The translations under genes were made by a program, and so were the position numbers. The notes under the pieces are model-generated. The model saw nothing but the letters and a program-made list of their open reading frames with translations. It was not told the origin of the DNA and did no database searches. From positions 51,897 through 115,896 of the forward strand of contig WRMH01000006.1 of assembly GCA_009777235.1 (NCBI GenBank): a stretch of 64,000 nt of DNA. Direction: 5' to 3'. Origin of the DNA: Oscillospiraceae bacterium. Its GTDB lineage: Bacteria; Bacillota; Clostridia; Oscillospirales; Oscillospiraceae. Every line of letters starts with the position of its first letter. Within the stretch, counting starts at the first letter, position 1. Shown here piece after piece: positions 22,009-33,400 of the stretch.

Positions 22009-23094
22009 ATGCGAAAAATGACTAAAATCATTATATCTGCCGCTTTAGCAACCGCTTTGTCGTTTTCTCTTATATTTTCACCCGCTGCGGTCGCGTCGAG
22101 TGCGAATGATCCGGTTGCGGAATTTGTGACGCGCTTATATCAAACGGCTCTGAGCCGTCAGCCCGACCCTGCAGGCTTGGAATATTGGGTAAACAGGCTA
22201 AAAAGCGGACAAATCTCCGGAGCCGGGGCAGCATACGGATTTATTTTCAGCGAGGAAATGAAAAACAAGAACCTGACAAACGACCGGTATGTCGAAATAC
22301 TGTACAACACTTTATTGGGGCGGCGCAGTGAGCCCGGAGGCAAAATATATTGGCTGAACAATCTGCGCAGCGGCATGAGCAAATTCAATGTCTTTCTTGG
22401 GTTTGCGTTTTCGGCCGAGTTTAGCTCTCTATGCGCGGCTTATGGTATCAAAAGAGGAGATGTAGATCATTTGCCATCATCCGCGCCCGCAAACTGGCCT
22501 GAAAGCACGGACAGGCTCATTGACCCGTCAAAGCCTATGATAGCGCTCACGTTTGACGACGGGCCGACCAATTTTACGCCGCAGATTTTGGACGTTTTGG
22601 CCGCGCACGATATTTTGGCAACATTTTTTCTGCAAGGCAACCGCATCGAAAAAAACAAGAGCACTATACTGCGCGCGTTTTTAGAAGGGCATGAAATAGC
22701 AAATCACTCTTGGTCTCACAACGATTTGACCGCTATGACGGCATCGCGGGCATCGGCGGAGGTCAAAGATACCTGCGATGCGATAACCTCTATCACCGGA
22801 GTACCCCCGACGAGCTTTAGACCGCCATACGGGTATACAGACAGCAGCGTCAATCGCATAGCCGCCGAGCTTGGTTTGGACGTCGTAATGTGGACAGTAA
22901 ATTCGCAGGACTATTCGATCAAAGACGCCGCCGAGATATATGATCGCACAGTGGCAAGAGTTTCAAATGGCGGCATCATACTCATGCACGATATACAAAG
23001 CGTCACCGTCGAAGCTATAAAGCTGCTGATTCCAAAGCTGCTCGAAGAGGGTTATCAGTTTGTAACGGTGTCTGAGCTTTTGCTTTACCGATAG
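22009..23094 (+). CDS. DUF4214 + polysaccharide deacetylase, intact catalytic motifs
   Basis: MIALTFDDGPTNFTPQILDVL, NHSWSHNDL, SFRPPYGYTD, ILMHD; signal-like N-terminus. Confidence 0.88.
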   Translation: MRKMTKIIISAALATALSFSLIFSPAAVASSANDPVAEFVTRLYQTALSRQPDPAGLEYWVNRLKSGQISGAGAAYGFIFSEEMKNKNLTNDRYVEILYNTLLGRRSEPGGKIYWLNNLRSGMSKFNVFLGFAFSAEFSSLCAAYGIKRGDVDHLPSSAPANWPESTDRLIDPSKPMIALTFDDGPTNFTPQILDVLAAHDILATFFLQGNRIEKNKSTILRAFLEGHEIANHSWSHNDLTAMTASRASAEVKDTCDAITSITGVPPTSFRPPYGYTDSSVNRIAAELGLDVVMWTVNSQDYSIKDAAEIYDRTVARVSNGGIILMHDIQSVTVEAIKLLIPKLLEEGYQFVTVSELLLYR

Positions 23095-23165
23095 CTGATT
23101 TTTGTCAATATTTTTAACAAAATCATAATACCCCGAATCACTGCAGCATACTTCGCGCAGAGTGC

Positions 23166-24323
23166 TTATCGCAGGCCAAAATCAAAATAAGCCTCAAACG
23201 GGTCAACGTTATACGCGTTGATAAGAAAAAGTATTACGTCGGGCTGAGTTTTTGCGATATAATCCGTCATGTTCCCCGCAAACATACCCGCGTAAGTCTC
23301 CGAAAAGGACAGCGAAATAAACGGAATGAACACACGCCCAAAGCTGTCCGCGAGTATGAGGCAGGTTTTGCCGTTTCCGTTATCGTTTATGATATGGGCG
23401 CCTTTGTCCCTTACCATAAAAATATCATCATACGCGCCCGTATCCTCCGCATTGCCCTCAAGGTATGAATAATCTATCAGCGTGTCGGCAAAGCTGCCCG
23501 ACATCAGATAGTTTGCACTTGGTATCTCAACGCGCAAATTGGTGTCAAATTTTGGCGTAATGACGCTTATATCGTCAACGCCGGCATATAGCCTGCCCGT
23601 CCTTCTTCCCCAGCTCCCCAAGAAAACATCGCGGTATACACTGACATCGTAGTTATCCGCGTCATACAGGCTCATATCGCCGGGAAGATACTCGCGCAAA
23701 TACTCATTCATCACGTATTTTGCCGCCCAAAGCCCCATTTCGGCTGTCCAGTGATGATCCGTCTTGAAAAACCCGTCATACCAGTCAAGCCCTTGTTCAT
23801 GTATCGTCTCGCGCAAATCAACGTACGGCACGCCGCTTTTGATAATGCTCTCCATAAACCTGTCGGCATTTTTGTTTGTATAATCTACGACGCCCCGCGG
23901 CAATCCGTCATCATGATTATCTACTTTATGCGGCGCGAGTATAAAGAGAAACTCAATATCATTTTGACGGGCATATTCATAAAACTCGGCCAAAGCCCGG
24001 GCGTTGCCGTCCACATTTTCGCCCGGCTCGGGGCGCACGATTGTAAGATGTCCGTTATTTAGCTTATATACATCGTTATAACGGCTGACGTCAATTATCA
24101 TTTTTTTACCGAGGACACGCGAAAATCCTCCGTGCAAAACGATAAAGCTGTCTTTGAAAAGAAAGCTCTCATTTAACTTTTCGGCTTTTTTTCTCATCTC
24201 TTTTATTGAGGCGTCAAAGACCTCCGGCATAAAGATAATATACCCGCTCATGCAGACGGCTATCACGATCAAGAGCACTATCGCCGTTTGCCGTTTGATA
24301 AAGGTTTCAAAAGCGTTTCCCAT
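23166..24323 (-). CDS. AlgJ/AlgX-like (DHHW-type) polysaccharide O-acetylation protein
   Basis: GFFKTDHHWTAEMGLWAAKYVM; LILADSFGRVF. Confidence 0.82.
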   Translation of the reverse strand: MGNAFETFIKRQTAIVLLIVIAVCMSGYIIFMPEVFDASIKEMRKKAEKLNESFLFKDSFIVLHGGFSRVLGKKMIIDVSRYNDVYKLNNGHLTIVRPEPGENVDGNARALAEFYEYARQNDIEFLFILAPHKVDNHDDGLPRGVVDYTNKNADRFMESIIKSGVPYVDLRETIHEQGLDWYDGFFKTDHHWTAEMGLWAAKYVMNEYLREYLPGDMSLYDADNYDVSVYRDVFLGSWGRRTGRLYAGVDDISVITPKFDTNLRVEIPSANYLMSGSFADTLIDYSYLEGNAEDTGAYDDIFMVRDKGAHIINDNGNGKTCLILADSFGRVFIPFISLSFSETYAGMFAGNMTDYIAKTQPDVILFLINAYNVDPFEAYFDFGLR

Positions 24324-24348
24324 ACCGTGCCTCCTTGTGCGCGTTCTT

Positions 24349-25779
24349 TCAAAAATTAAAGTAGATGAAAGGATTGTATGTATCCTTTACCACATACGAA
24401 ATAGTTATAAGAAACAATACGAGCATCATCACGGGATAGATGACCCGCAGGGGTTTATATTTTTCTGCCAATGCTCCTGCCCGCTTTGCTATCGGGGTTG
24501 AGAACACCGCGGCGGCAATGAAAAAGTATATATTCTCCCGCAGCCAAAACCATGCGGCGCTGCCTCCCGCGCTGATATTCGCCGGGCTGCCGCCCGCAGC
24601 CGTGCCGATGGCAAACATATCCCGGATATAATAAGCCGCGTCAAATATTGACTCGGAGCGAAACAATACCCAGCCCATCATCACAAAAAACAAAGTATAT
24701 ATATGCCCAAACGCCGAAGCGAGCTTGCTTTTTAAAACCAACTTGTCAATGCCCGTAAGTTTTTCCGCACAAATTATGGCAAAATACATAAGCCCCCACA
24801 GAATAAACGTCCAATTTGCCCCATGCCATATACCCGTGAGCAGCCACACCACAAACAGGTTTAATATCAGCCTCCGCTTGCTTTTCACACGGCTGCCGCC
24901 CAAAGGAAAGTATAAGTAGTCGCGAAACCATGCCCCGAGCGAAATATGCCATCGCCGCCAAAATTCCGTGATTGAGCGCGATATGTACGGATAGTTGAAG
25001 TTTGGGAGAAAGTGAAAACCAAACATCCGCCCCAGTCCGATAGCCATGTCCGAATAACCCGAGAAATCATAATATATCTGGAATGTATATGCCGCTATCC
25101 CAAGCCAAGCCAGCCCTGCCGTGCGCTCGCCCATGTCAAACACCATATCGGCCGTAAAGGCCAGAGAGTTTGCAATGAGCACTTTTTTTGCAAGCCCCGT
25201 AACAAACAGGCAGACACCCGAAGAAAAATCATCTATCGTCTCACGGCGGTTATGGATTTGATCGGCAATGGTTTCATATCTGACAATCGGCCCGGCAATC
25301 AATTGCGGAAACAGCGAAATATATAAAGCGACATTTAAGGGGTTGTTCTGCGCCTCGCCGCGTTTGCGGTATACGTCAAAGACATACGACATTGCCTGAA
25401 ACGTAAAAAACGATATGCCTATCGGCAAGTCAATAATGGGTATTTTGAGGCCTCCGCCAACAATCCCGTTTATGTTTTCGAGCGTAAAGGTCAGATATTT
25501 AAAGACGAACATGATACCGAGATTGAAGATCACCATCACTGCCACTATGTGCTTTGCTTTTTCGCGAAAAGCATCTACCCAAAGAGCAAATGCCCAGTTG
25601 CACAAAATCGAGCCGATCATCACAAACACAAACCAAGGCTCTCCCCACGCATAAAAAAACAAGCTGGCTGCCGTCAGAAAAATATTCTGCCCTCTGCGGC
25701 TTTTTCGCAGCAAACCATAATATCCTATCAGCACACAGGGCAAAAACGCAAATATGAAAATATGTGTGGAAAATAACAT
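24349..25779 (-). CDS. MBOAT O-acyltransferase (AlgI/DltB-like)
   Basis: FTFQAMSYVFDVYR, GYSDMAIGLGRMFGF, WLLTGIWHGANWTFILWG. Confidence 0.9.
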   Translation of the reverse strand: MLFSTHIFIFAFLPCVLIGYYGLLRKSRRGQNIFLTAASLFFYAWGEPWFVFVMIGSILCNWAFALWVDAFREKAKHIVAVMVIFNLGIMFVFKYLTFTLENINGIVGGGLKIPIIDLPIGISFFTFQAMSYVFDVYRKRGEAQNNPLNVALYISLFPQLIAGPIVRYETIADQIHNRRETIDDFSSGVCLFVTGLAKKVLIANSLAFTADMVFDMGERTAGLAWLGIAAYTFQIYYDFSGYSDMAIGLGRMFGFHFLPNFNYPYISRSITEFWRRWHISLGAWFRDYLYFPLGGSRVKSKRRLILNLFVVWLLTGIWHGANWTFILWGLMYFAIICAEKLTGIDKLVLKSKLASAFGHIYTLFFVMMGWVLFRSESIFDAAYYIRDMFAIGTAAGGSPANISAGGSAAWFWLRENIYFFIAAAVFSTPIAKRAGALAEKYKPLRVIYPVMMLVLFLITISYVVKDTYNPFIYFNF

Positions 25780-25868
25780 TCCGCTGCCCGTCCTCCCATG
25801 ACCGCCCTTGATTTACACCCGTTATTTACACCTCGCCGATACTCTCCCCTGCACGGCGTTCCTTTTCG

Positions 25869-27059
25869 CTATTTTTCTAAGCGAAACGATGACAATCCGT
25901 CAAAAAACGCCCGGTCGCATATGTTTATCTTTAGCAAATCTTTAGAATTTGTAAGCTCGCAAGAGCCGTCATAATAAAATGACAAATCCGGGTTGTCTCT
26001 GTATGCTTGCAGATATATATCGTTTTCGGCTTTGATTTCCGAACCGGGAACATTCGACCAATTTATAAACCGATCATAATCCTCGCTCAAAAATTTATAA
26101 TGCAGCAAAAACGCTGCGGCGCCGCTTGTCTGACGGCTCAATTTAAAAGGATAAATGTCGTGAGTCATGGGCATATACGGCTTTTGAACCTTTATTAATG
26201 GGTATTTTGCCAAATAGTTTTTCAAACCATATGTACGCAGTCTCGGCCCGCCGATGGTTCTTTGCGTATGGCGGAGAGTATGTATTTTGTATGTATCGGT
26301 GTCAAAATAGCAATATTCATCCCGAAACCCGAGACCTCCGCGATCTGAACCCTGGTTGAAAACCGGGCCGTTTGCATACATATCTATCATCGGGGCAAAG
26401 ACAGCCTCAATCTTTTTTGATTGCAAATAACTTATGTATTGCGTTATTGGTATGCTTTCAACCCCGGGGTACGCAAAAAATTCATCGGAATCAACTATTA
26501 AATACCAACGGTCATAACCGAATATGTCAAGCACCTGTCTCTCCCAGCCTCTCTGCCGAAACCCGTTGTATGCTTCTGAAACGGTAAATAAAGAGACATC
26601 TTTTTGCTCTTTTAGCCATTTATCTGTGCCGTCGGCAGACCCGTTGTCAATATACGCAAAATGACGCACTCCAATTTTCCTGTGATGCGAGAGGTGTTCC
26701 TTTACGCGCCTTAAATCATTTTTTACCACGCATACAAGTATCGGCTCGCTCTTTTCTTTTGGCATAGCGCCTTGTTTTACTATTTGTACATTTTTTTCAC
26801 TATAGCTACGCATATAATCTTGCATTAAATTATATGAGTTTTCGATGTGCGATATAAATAGGCTTTGGGCGAGAGCTTTCCTAAATGGGCGGACAAACCC
26901 GAAATGTTCCTTTATAATACGCCGCGACTTTCTTGCGTATTGCCGCAGTCCCAGTTTAAACGCCATATATTTAGCTGCGCTTCCGATTTTTTCGGTAAGT
27001 TTTGTTTTCACATACTCCCCCTTTTCCTTGCCGGGCGCGGACACTAAAAATACTACCAT
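25869..27059 (-). CDS. Glycosyltransferase family 2-like (paralog of 20756-21898)
   Basis: CVVKNDLRRVKEHLSHHRKIGVRHFAYIDNGSADGT, DRWYLIVDSDEFF. Confidence 0.8.
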   Translation of the reverse strand: MVVFLVSAPGKEKGEYVKTKLTEKIGSAAKYMAFKLGLRQYARKSRRIIKEHFGFVRPFRKALAQSLFISHIENSYNLMQDYMRSYSEKNVQIVKQGAMPKEKSEPILVCVVKNDLRRVKEHLSHHRKIGVRHFAYIDNGSADGTDKWLKEQKDVSLFTVSEAYNGFRQRGWERQVLDIFGYDRWYLIVDSDEFFAYPGVESIPITQYISYLQSKKIEAVFAPMIDMYANGPVFNQGSDRGGLGFRDEYCYFDTDTYKIHTLRHTQRTIGGPRLRTYGLKNYLAKYPLIKVQKPYMPMTHDIYPFKLSRQTSGAAAFLLHYKFLSEDYDRFINWSNVPGSEIKAENDIYLQAYRDNPDLSFYYDGSCELTNSKDLLKINICDRAFFDGLSSFRLEK

Positions 27060-27223
27060 AACGGCGGGTCAAAATCAAATAATCCTACACGAACAACCCA
27101 CGCACCCCTATCTCTTTTTTCCATATATTAAATTGATTGTGACAATGATGACCGGGTACTGGGCTTTGCTCAATTCTCAAGGGGCTTTTGGCATGGGCGA
27201 TGAGCGTGGGAGTCTGGCTCGAT

Positions 27224-28735
27224 TTATTCAACCACTTCCCAACGACCACCCCTGGCAGCGCCAATACGACGAAGAGTTCCCGCCGTCTGCATTTCTTTCA
27301 TTTCGCGTGAGATCGTGCGTTTAGATTTTCCGGTCACGATTACGAGTTCATCCAATGTGATATGTGGCTTATTTCTTATTGAATCAAGTATGACTGCATT
27401 GCTTTTCTTAAGTTCATTGCCAATATCGTTGCCATCGTTGCCATTATCGTTGCCATTATCGTTGCCATTATCGTTGCCATTTGGCAATGATGTATCCTCT
27501 GCATCATCAATGCCACTAAGAAACCCAATATCGGGAGAATCACCGGTCGAACCCAGCGCCCCTATTCCTTTGAGTGGCAAAATGGTTTTAAAAACGTCGC
27601 CCTCAAGCAGTTCCGGTTCGCTACCCGAATAAATTCTTGCATACTTATAAAGGTTGCGCACACCGGAGCCGAGCTTGTCAGCGCGACCAATGTTTAAGAA
27701 AAACCGTGCTATAATCGGATTTTTTGGGTCGGGGGTGAAATTGCTTGGGTCAATGCGACCATGCTTATTTGAGCGGCTCCAGTTTTCAGCATATATATAA
27801 TCGCTTTCAATTACGATTTTTGCAGGAAAGCTTTTTGAATACTCTCGATGAACAAGAATGTTGCTGACAAGCTCCCTTGCTATCCACGATCTGACGCTGA
27901 CGCGCTGATTGTCTACGAGAAAGAATCTGTCCAATGTGTGCTTGGCTATAAACTCCATAAGTTTGTCGTATGCTTCTATTAAGTTAGTTCCTACTAACAG
28001 GCGGTCATCATAGCGGTCAATATTCTTTCGGCGCACAAGCGCGTCGGTTTCATAACCGGGGGCGCAAGAACGGATGACATCATCTTTGCAAAAAAGGAGA
28101 ATTCCGGCAAGATTAATGCCCTTTTTACCGGTACGCCAATCTTCATCATATAGACCGGCACTCTTCATAAGCTCCATCACGGACATATCTTTCCACGGAT
28201 GATCCCGGTTCTCACTAAATGCCATCCTCTGCGCCCGCTCAACAAGGTCGAGGCGCAGTTCATTTTCTGTGACATATGGGAATATTTCACGTTCCGTATA
28301 TGCCGCTGATTTCCGCCCATAGAGGTCAGCGACAAGATTTGTGGATTTCGTTATATCAACATCAGCATCCCCTACTCGATCAAAAATCTTGTTTGAGCAA
28401 AGCTGCACTTGAGAACTTGCAGGAACATACACATATAAAACAAGCCTTCCGTCAATCTCAATCTCTTCCGGTTCGAGCAACAACGGCGGTGATATTTTTT
28501 GCGGATTGCTGAGCATACTTACGAAATTCTTTTTCATGTCTCGCGCAACGAGAGAATCAACGCCTATAATCTCGCCGTTATCATTTACGCCAAGTAGCAT
28601 ATGTCCGCCATAACGATTGGAAAATGAACACACGGTTTCATAAACGCTGCTACTCAGTTCGCTAACACATTTTTTATACTCGACGATCAATCCCTCGCCC
28701 TCGTTGAGCAGTTTTTTTATGTTGTCAGGAGTCAT
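27224..28735 (-). CDS. AlbA_2 (Schlafen-like) ATP-binding/regulatory protein with repeat linker and C-terminal HTH
   Basis: EYKKCVSELSSSVYETVCSFSNRYGGHMLLGVNDNGEIIG; ELVSNILVHREYSKSFPAKIVIESDYIYAENWSRSNKHG; linker NGNDNGNDNGNDNGNDGNDIGN. ATG at 28735 preceded by GGAGG. Confidence 0.85.
   Translation of the reverse strand: MTPDNIKKLLNEGEGLIVEYKKCVSELSSSVYETVCSFSNRYGGHMLLGVNDNGEIIGVDSLVARDMKKNFVSMLSNPQKISPPLLLEPEEIEIDGRLVLYVYVPASSQVQLCSNKIFDRVGDADVDITKSTNLVADLYGRKSAAYTEREIFPYVTENELRLDLVERAQRMAFSENRDHPWKDMSVMELMKSAGLYDEDWRTGKKGINLAGILLFCKDDVIRSCAPGYETDALVRRKNIDRYDDRLLVGTNLIEAYDKLMEFIAKHTLDRFFLVDNQRVSVRSWIARELVSNILVHREYSKSFPAKIVIESDYIYAENWSRSNKHGRIDPSNFTPDPKNPIIARFFLNIGRADKLGSGVRNLYKYARIYSGSEPELLEGDVFKTILPLKGIGALGSTGDSPDIGFLSGIDDAEDTSLPNGNDNGNDNGNDNGNDGNDIGNELKKSNAVILDSIRNKPHITLDELVIVTGKSKRTISREMKEMQTAGTLRRIGAARGGRWEVVE
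27424..27480. repeat. In-frame 12-bp minisatellite (TATCGTTGCCAT)n inside the AlbA_2 gene
   Basis: Units read as 12, 9, 12, 12, 12 bp. Confidence 0.92.
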
Positions 28736-28845
28736 TAATTTTGCACCTCCGTTATTCAATATGGATAGGTTTTCATTATAAGGGTGAATAAAAGAATCAG
28801 CAAGCTAACGAGAAATTTTTCAATGCAGCTTTCGACAACTCTGTT

Positions 28846-29952
28846 TTATTTGAAAATATGAGAAGATTTGGATTTTCTGACTAAAATTCCAGTTTCTGTC
28901 ATATATTGCGACTGAAAAGATTTATGGTTCTTAAACCACTTATCTACTATTTCCTTAACAGTATTATTGCACTCAGGTTTAACTATTTTACTTGTGTTTG
29001 AATTCAAATAGTGAATAACGCTTTTATACACAATATCTTGATTCCAACCAGGTCCTATGGTAACTGACTTAATCGGATATGGCAGAGGTCTTGTCTTGTC
29101 AATCGGTTGCCAAGCGATTTTCATATAAGGAGTCAGAACTCCATCCAAATTAAGATGATGAATAGTATTATGGCAAGCGTAGTTCTTGTTTTTATCATCC
29201 AATAGTAATAAATGCTTCGGTCTAAAAATGAGGCGATACTCTTTTTCCTCTTCGTGTTCAGAACCTTTTATCAATGGTGCATTTTCAAAACACTTCTTAA
29301 TTATCCCGTTAATTTCATTTGCGGGTTTTTGCTTCATATTTACCAAGCTTTCCAAGACATCCTCAACTGCTTTTTTTACGATTTTTTTTACATCGTCTTT
29401 ACCATACTCTACTTTGTGGATTTCATTTCCGAATGAACGAACTTCTGCGTAGTTCTTTTCATTTTTACTGTGTCTGTATAAGTTTGCACTATCTATGTCA
29501 TTTTTTTTGCAATACTTTGAAAATTTTTCTGGCATACTCTTGTCAACAAATTCATATCCCTCAAAATCAAACTCAATTGATACACCTGTTTCTTTCGCAT
29601 ACATTTCCCATTGTGAAAGCGACTCTTTATTCTTTGTAAAGCAAACAAAATATATCTCAGGGCTGCTCTTATGTCTTTTGCTATCAAAATAGCTATATTG
29701 CATGAAGTTAGTACTATACGGTTTTGATGGAATTTCAGAAATGATTTTTTGAATGACATTTTGAAACTCAGGCTTTATTGAAGGTTGCTCCGATAGCAAT
29801 TTAGGCAATTTCTTTAACTCTCTATATATTTTTGAATAACCGTTATCAAATTCCTGATGGTCATTAGAATATTTAACATGAAACGCATAAAACTGATGAT
29901 CATCTATTATTTTTTGTAACACATCAACTTTGGTAAAGTGATATAAATTCAT
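28846..29952 (-). CDS. DUF2971-family protein
   Basis: LYHFTKVDVLQKIIDDHQFYAFHVKYSNDHQEF; FVCFTKNKESLSQWEMYAKETGVSIEFDF. ATGA overlap with the upstream gene. Confidence 0.8.
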   Translation of the reverse strand: MNLYHFTKVDVLQKIIDDHQFYAFHVKYSNDHQEFDNGYSKIYRELKKLPKLLSEQPSIKPEFQNVIQKIISEIPSKPYSTNFMQYSYFDSKRHKSSPEIYFVCFTKNKESLSQWEMYAKETGVSIEFDFEGYEFVDKSMPEKFSKYCKKNDIDSANLYRHSKNEKNYAEVRSFGNEIHKVEYGKDDVKKIVKKAVEDVLESLVNMKQKPANEINGIIKKCFENAPLIKGSEHEEEKEYRLIFRPKHLLLLDDKNKNYACHNTIHHLNLDGVLTPYMKIAWQPIDKTRPLPYPIKSVTIGPGWNQDIVYKSVIHYLNSNTSKIVKPECNNTVKEIVDKWFKNHKSFQSQYMTETGILVRKSKSSHIFK

Positions 29953-30479
29953 TTCACAACCCTACCTATTAAAAAATCATAAAAATCAGAACCTGCCGCC
30001 GCATCTTCAAAACTATCCGGTCTTAAGTAAAATGCAAACCGTGGCGTTAATGCCTCAAAACATGCGGTATCACAACAACTTGAGTAAAATACAATATCAG
30101 AATAGTTTAATAAGCCACTATCAACCATTTCTTTTGCAAGCTTACGTGAGTTAAATTTTTCATATTGCTCTCCACTATCATTAAGAATTTCCAGGTCCAT
30201 AGCAACTCTCACCCCCTCTTTTAAGGAATCTATTAATTCAAAAAGATTATCCTTAAATTCCTCAAAGTTGACAGCATCTTTATACTCATAAAAGTTGATT
30301 CGCGAATTTTTTCCATCGCTTTCCTTCAATTTAGTATAATCATTTTCGTTAAATGCCAAGCCTGGACTTGGGTAAACAAAAAGCTTTTCTAGCATATTGT
30401 CACCCTCTATTCTATTTGTTATTAATTCTACAATCAATTCAATAGCATTAAAAGAATCTTCAATCAATATAAGTTTCAA
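29949..30479 (-). CDS. Receiver (REC)-like protein
   Basis: Likely TTG start at 30479 after AAGGAG: MKLILIEDSFNAIELIVELITNR (acidic pair), RVAMDLEIL (candidate phospho-Asp), IVFYSS, FYLRPDSF. Confidence 0.55.
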   Translation of the reverse strand: MKLILIEDSFNAIELIVELITNRIEGDNMLEKLFVYPSPGLAFNENDYTKLKESDGKNSRINFYEYKDAVNFEEFKDNLFELIDSLKEGVRVAMDLEILNDSGEQYEKFNSRKLAKEMVDSGLLNYSDIVFYSSCCDTACFEALTPRFAFYLRPDSFEDAAAGSDFYDFLIGRVVK

Positions 30480-30492
30480 GTTAAACACTCCT

Positions 30493-33400
30493 TCATTTCC
30501 AATCAACAAGGATTGGTAGTTTAAACTTTATTTTGTTCTTATTATCTTCCTCGTAAAGGTCAAAAGCTATTACTGGTTCAGCAGAGTTTATTTTATAACT
30601 TTCTATACCACTTAGTATTTCCTCGCAATACCAATTTGACGCATAAAGAGTGATCCCGTCATTTTGCCTCTTTAATTCCCTTTCATTTATATTTTCTAAT
30701 AGGTATTTCTTTATATCTGCTTCTATTTGCTTTTTCACAGCATCATTCTTAAAATCGTAATTTACCTCATTTTCAATCGTCAAATAGTATAATACGCCTT
30801 TTCTTTTCTTATTCGTTCGATTCGACGCATGATAATGATTGACAGTAAAGCTAACCTCTTTGTCTCCTATTTTCATTATTTCAAATGAAACTTTGACTGG
30901 ACTTCTTTCTTTCCGATATTTGATTGCATTTTGCACTAATGATAGGAGTATACATAGTGCATCCGACTCTCCCACTTCTTTCTCTGGTAAAACATATAAT
31001 ACATCTAAATTTCCATAAACATCAATTTTTTGCATCTCAACTCTATCGGGATGTGCGAAATGTGCTGTTTTATTAAGTATCTCAATATTTAACATCACCC
31101 AATTACTATGCAGTTTCGTTGAAGTCAACCTAATTGATTCACGTTCTATATCGCCTGACATTCGCTTTACGAGCGCACTGTGGTACTTTTCGCTTATAAA
31201 GGAGTCAGACATAAACCTTATCGCAGCCCCTATACATCTTTCCAGATTGGTGTCTATACTACTCGGCAGTTTTTGCCGCAAGTACGCTGTTACAAACTCT
31301 CTTCTATACTTAGAATCACTATGTGACGCATTCTTCAAATGTGACAAGGCATCAGCTCTTCTTTTCTCGGCTATTTTTCCTGAGATCAGGTTGTTTGTAA
31401 AGTCGCTTAAGAGTTTAGAAACTATAAGTTTCCTGAAAATCATAATGTTCTTAATGGCATACTTAAATTGTATACCTTCCAGTTTTGAATCTTCTATTAA
31501 GAGGTAGATTTTACGGTTTTCTTTTTCAGAAAGAGCAATATCATATTTTAGCATTGCGGTTCTCTCGTTTATACAATATGTTTCCAGAACCATTTCACGC
31601 TCAAGCATTTCCTTCATTTTTTCGTCTATATTGTATGCGCTCATAACTTCATTATCCTGTTTGCTGCAGGCTAACGGAATAAATGAATTTTTATTATCGG
31701 GCAGGTCGGACAGAATAACACAAACTGTTTTCGAATTCGTCGCAAATCTTACAAGAGTCGTAAGTACGTTGTAAAACTTATCAATGTCGCCGTTGCTAAT
31801 TGAACTTTTGCCGGTTAACAGATGAAATATAGCTATAACAGCAATAAGTTTCAATTCATATCCTTCCTTGAAATTATTTACATTTATTCTATTTGCAACA
31901 CTATCTTTCTTAACATCAATTGCGTCAGTAAATACCAATGTTTTGACAAGATTCTCATAGTAATACTTATTGAGGGTCGTTACAAATTTATCGTTTATTG
32001 TACAAACTTTTTCATCGTCTTTTTTACAAACTTTGTCTTTGAACCAAGTGCTATCCCTTTTTGTATTAGTTCCCAGTTCGTTAACTATTTCTTCAACCTC
32101 ATCGCCTAAGTCATTATTCAAATCCTTTATACTATCTATCAACAGCCTGTTATTCTCGAAATATGCGTTCTCCTTAAAACTACCGAAAACTAAATCCGCT
32201 ACTTTTTCATTGAATTTGCCGGATTGTAAATTCTTTTCAATATCATTGCTGTACTCTTCCCCAAATAGAAGAAGATATTCTAAAAACACACATTTTGATT
32301 CATCACTACTCAAACAGGTTATTCGCTTTATTGCCGATAAATACTCCTTTGCAAATTTTTCTCGTTTAAGCTGTCGCAATTTTTCCTTTTCGGGTTCGTC
32401 AAGATTTTTGTCAATGCCTTCATCAATGCTTTTACCTGTGGTTTTACATATTGCTTCATCTATGTTTGCATCAATACTCTTTAGCGCCGACTCATGGTAA
32501 GCGTGTATTCGTCTTATGTTTTCTTTTCGAATGATAAACGAAGAACCCAAATCGGCAAGCCTTTTTATTAACGTTATCAATAAGCAGTACTTGATTTCGT
32601 ATCCATTTAAGCCATCAATGATTTTATATATTTCCTTGTACTCAGAATCAGACTCGGTCGCTTTGTTTTTCTTATCATCTTCTTCTGCTATTAAATAATC
32701 TAAAATTCTGATCATTATTTCAAAGATGGCTTCTTTATAACTCTTTGAATAGCTAAAGAAAGGACGAGAGAGAACTTTTATATATGATATAAGGTATTCT
32801 GCATTATGATACCCATCATGCAGTTTAGTATGTGCGTCTACGCACATGGCGGAAGGCGACCCTTCAAGTAATCCAATCATCATATTAAAAGCAGTTTCTT
32901 TTTCGTTTGCAGCTCGCTCCTTGCTCTGCAGCTCACAGTTTGCTATATGAGAGCAAATCATCCTTCTGAACGCCCGCGCTTTTTTCTCTTTGTCATTTTT
33001 CTTAATGGAAGTAGATTCATTTATTTCAAGAACACCATGTTTATCGATTTTCTTAATACAATAGTCGTATAGAACATTAGTTGAAGAATACTCGCTTAAT
33101 ACTGTGAAATTACTTACGAATTTGCATAAAACACATGCGTCTTCATGGTTTCGCATAGAAGATATATTTAACTCGACAAAGGCGTTAAACATATTCAAAT
33201 CTTTGATATAGTTCTCCTTTGTCGCAAGCGAACATCTGTTTATTAAGAGGGTGATGCTCTTAAAAATCTCTATGCTTACGAATTCACTGGTGAAAGCTTT
33301 ATCCGGGAAAATCGAAGCCAGTATGCTCTTTACTCGCATAAAAGAGCTTCCTGATACGATGGTGTCGTCAACAAAGTGAAATCTTATATTGGACTTTCTT

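Noticed and set aside
27410-27490. Short tandem repeats considered as a CRISPR array
   Set aside because: 12-bp units with no spacers, in frame within a coding region.
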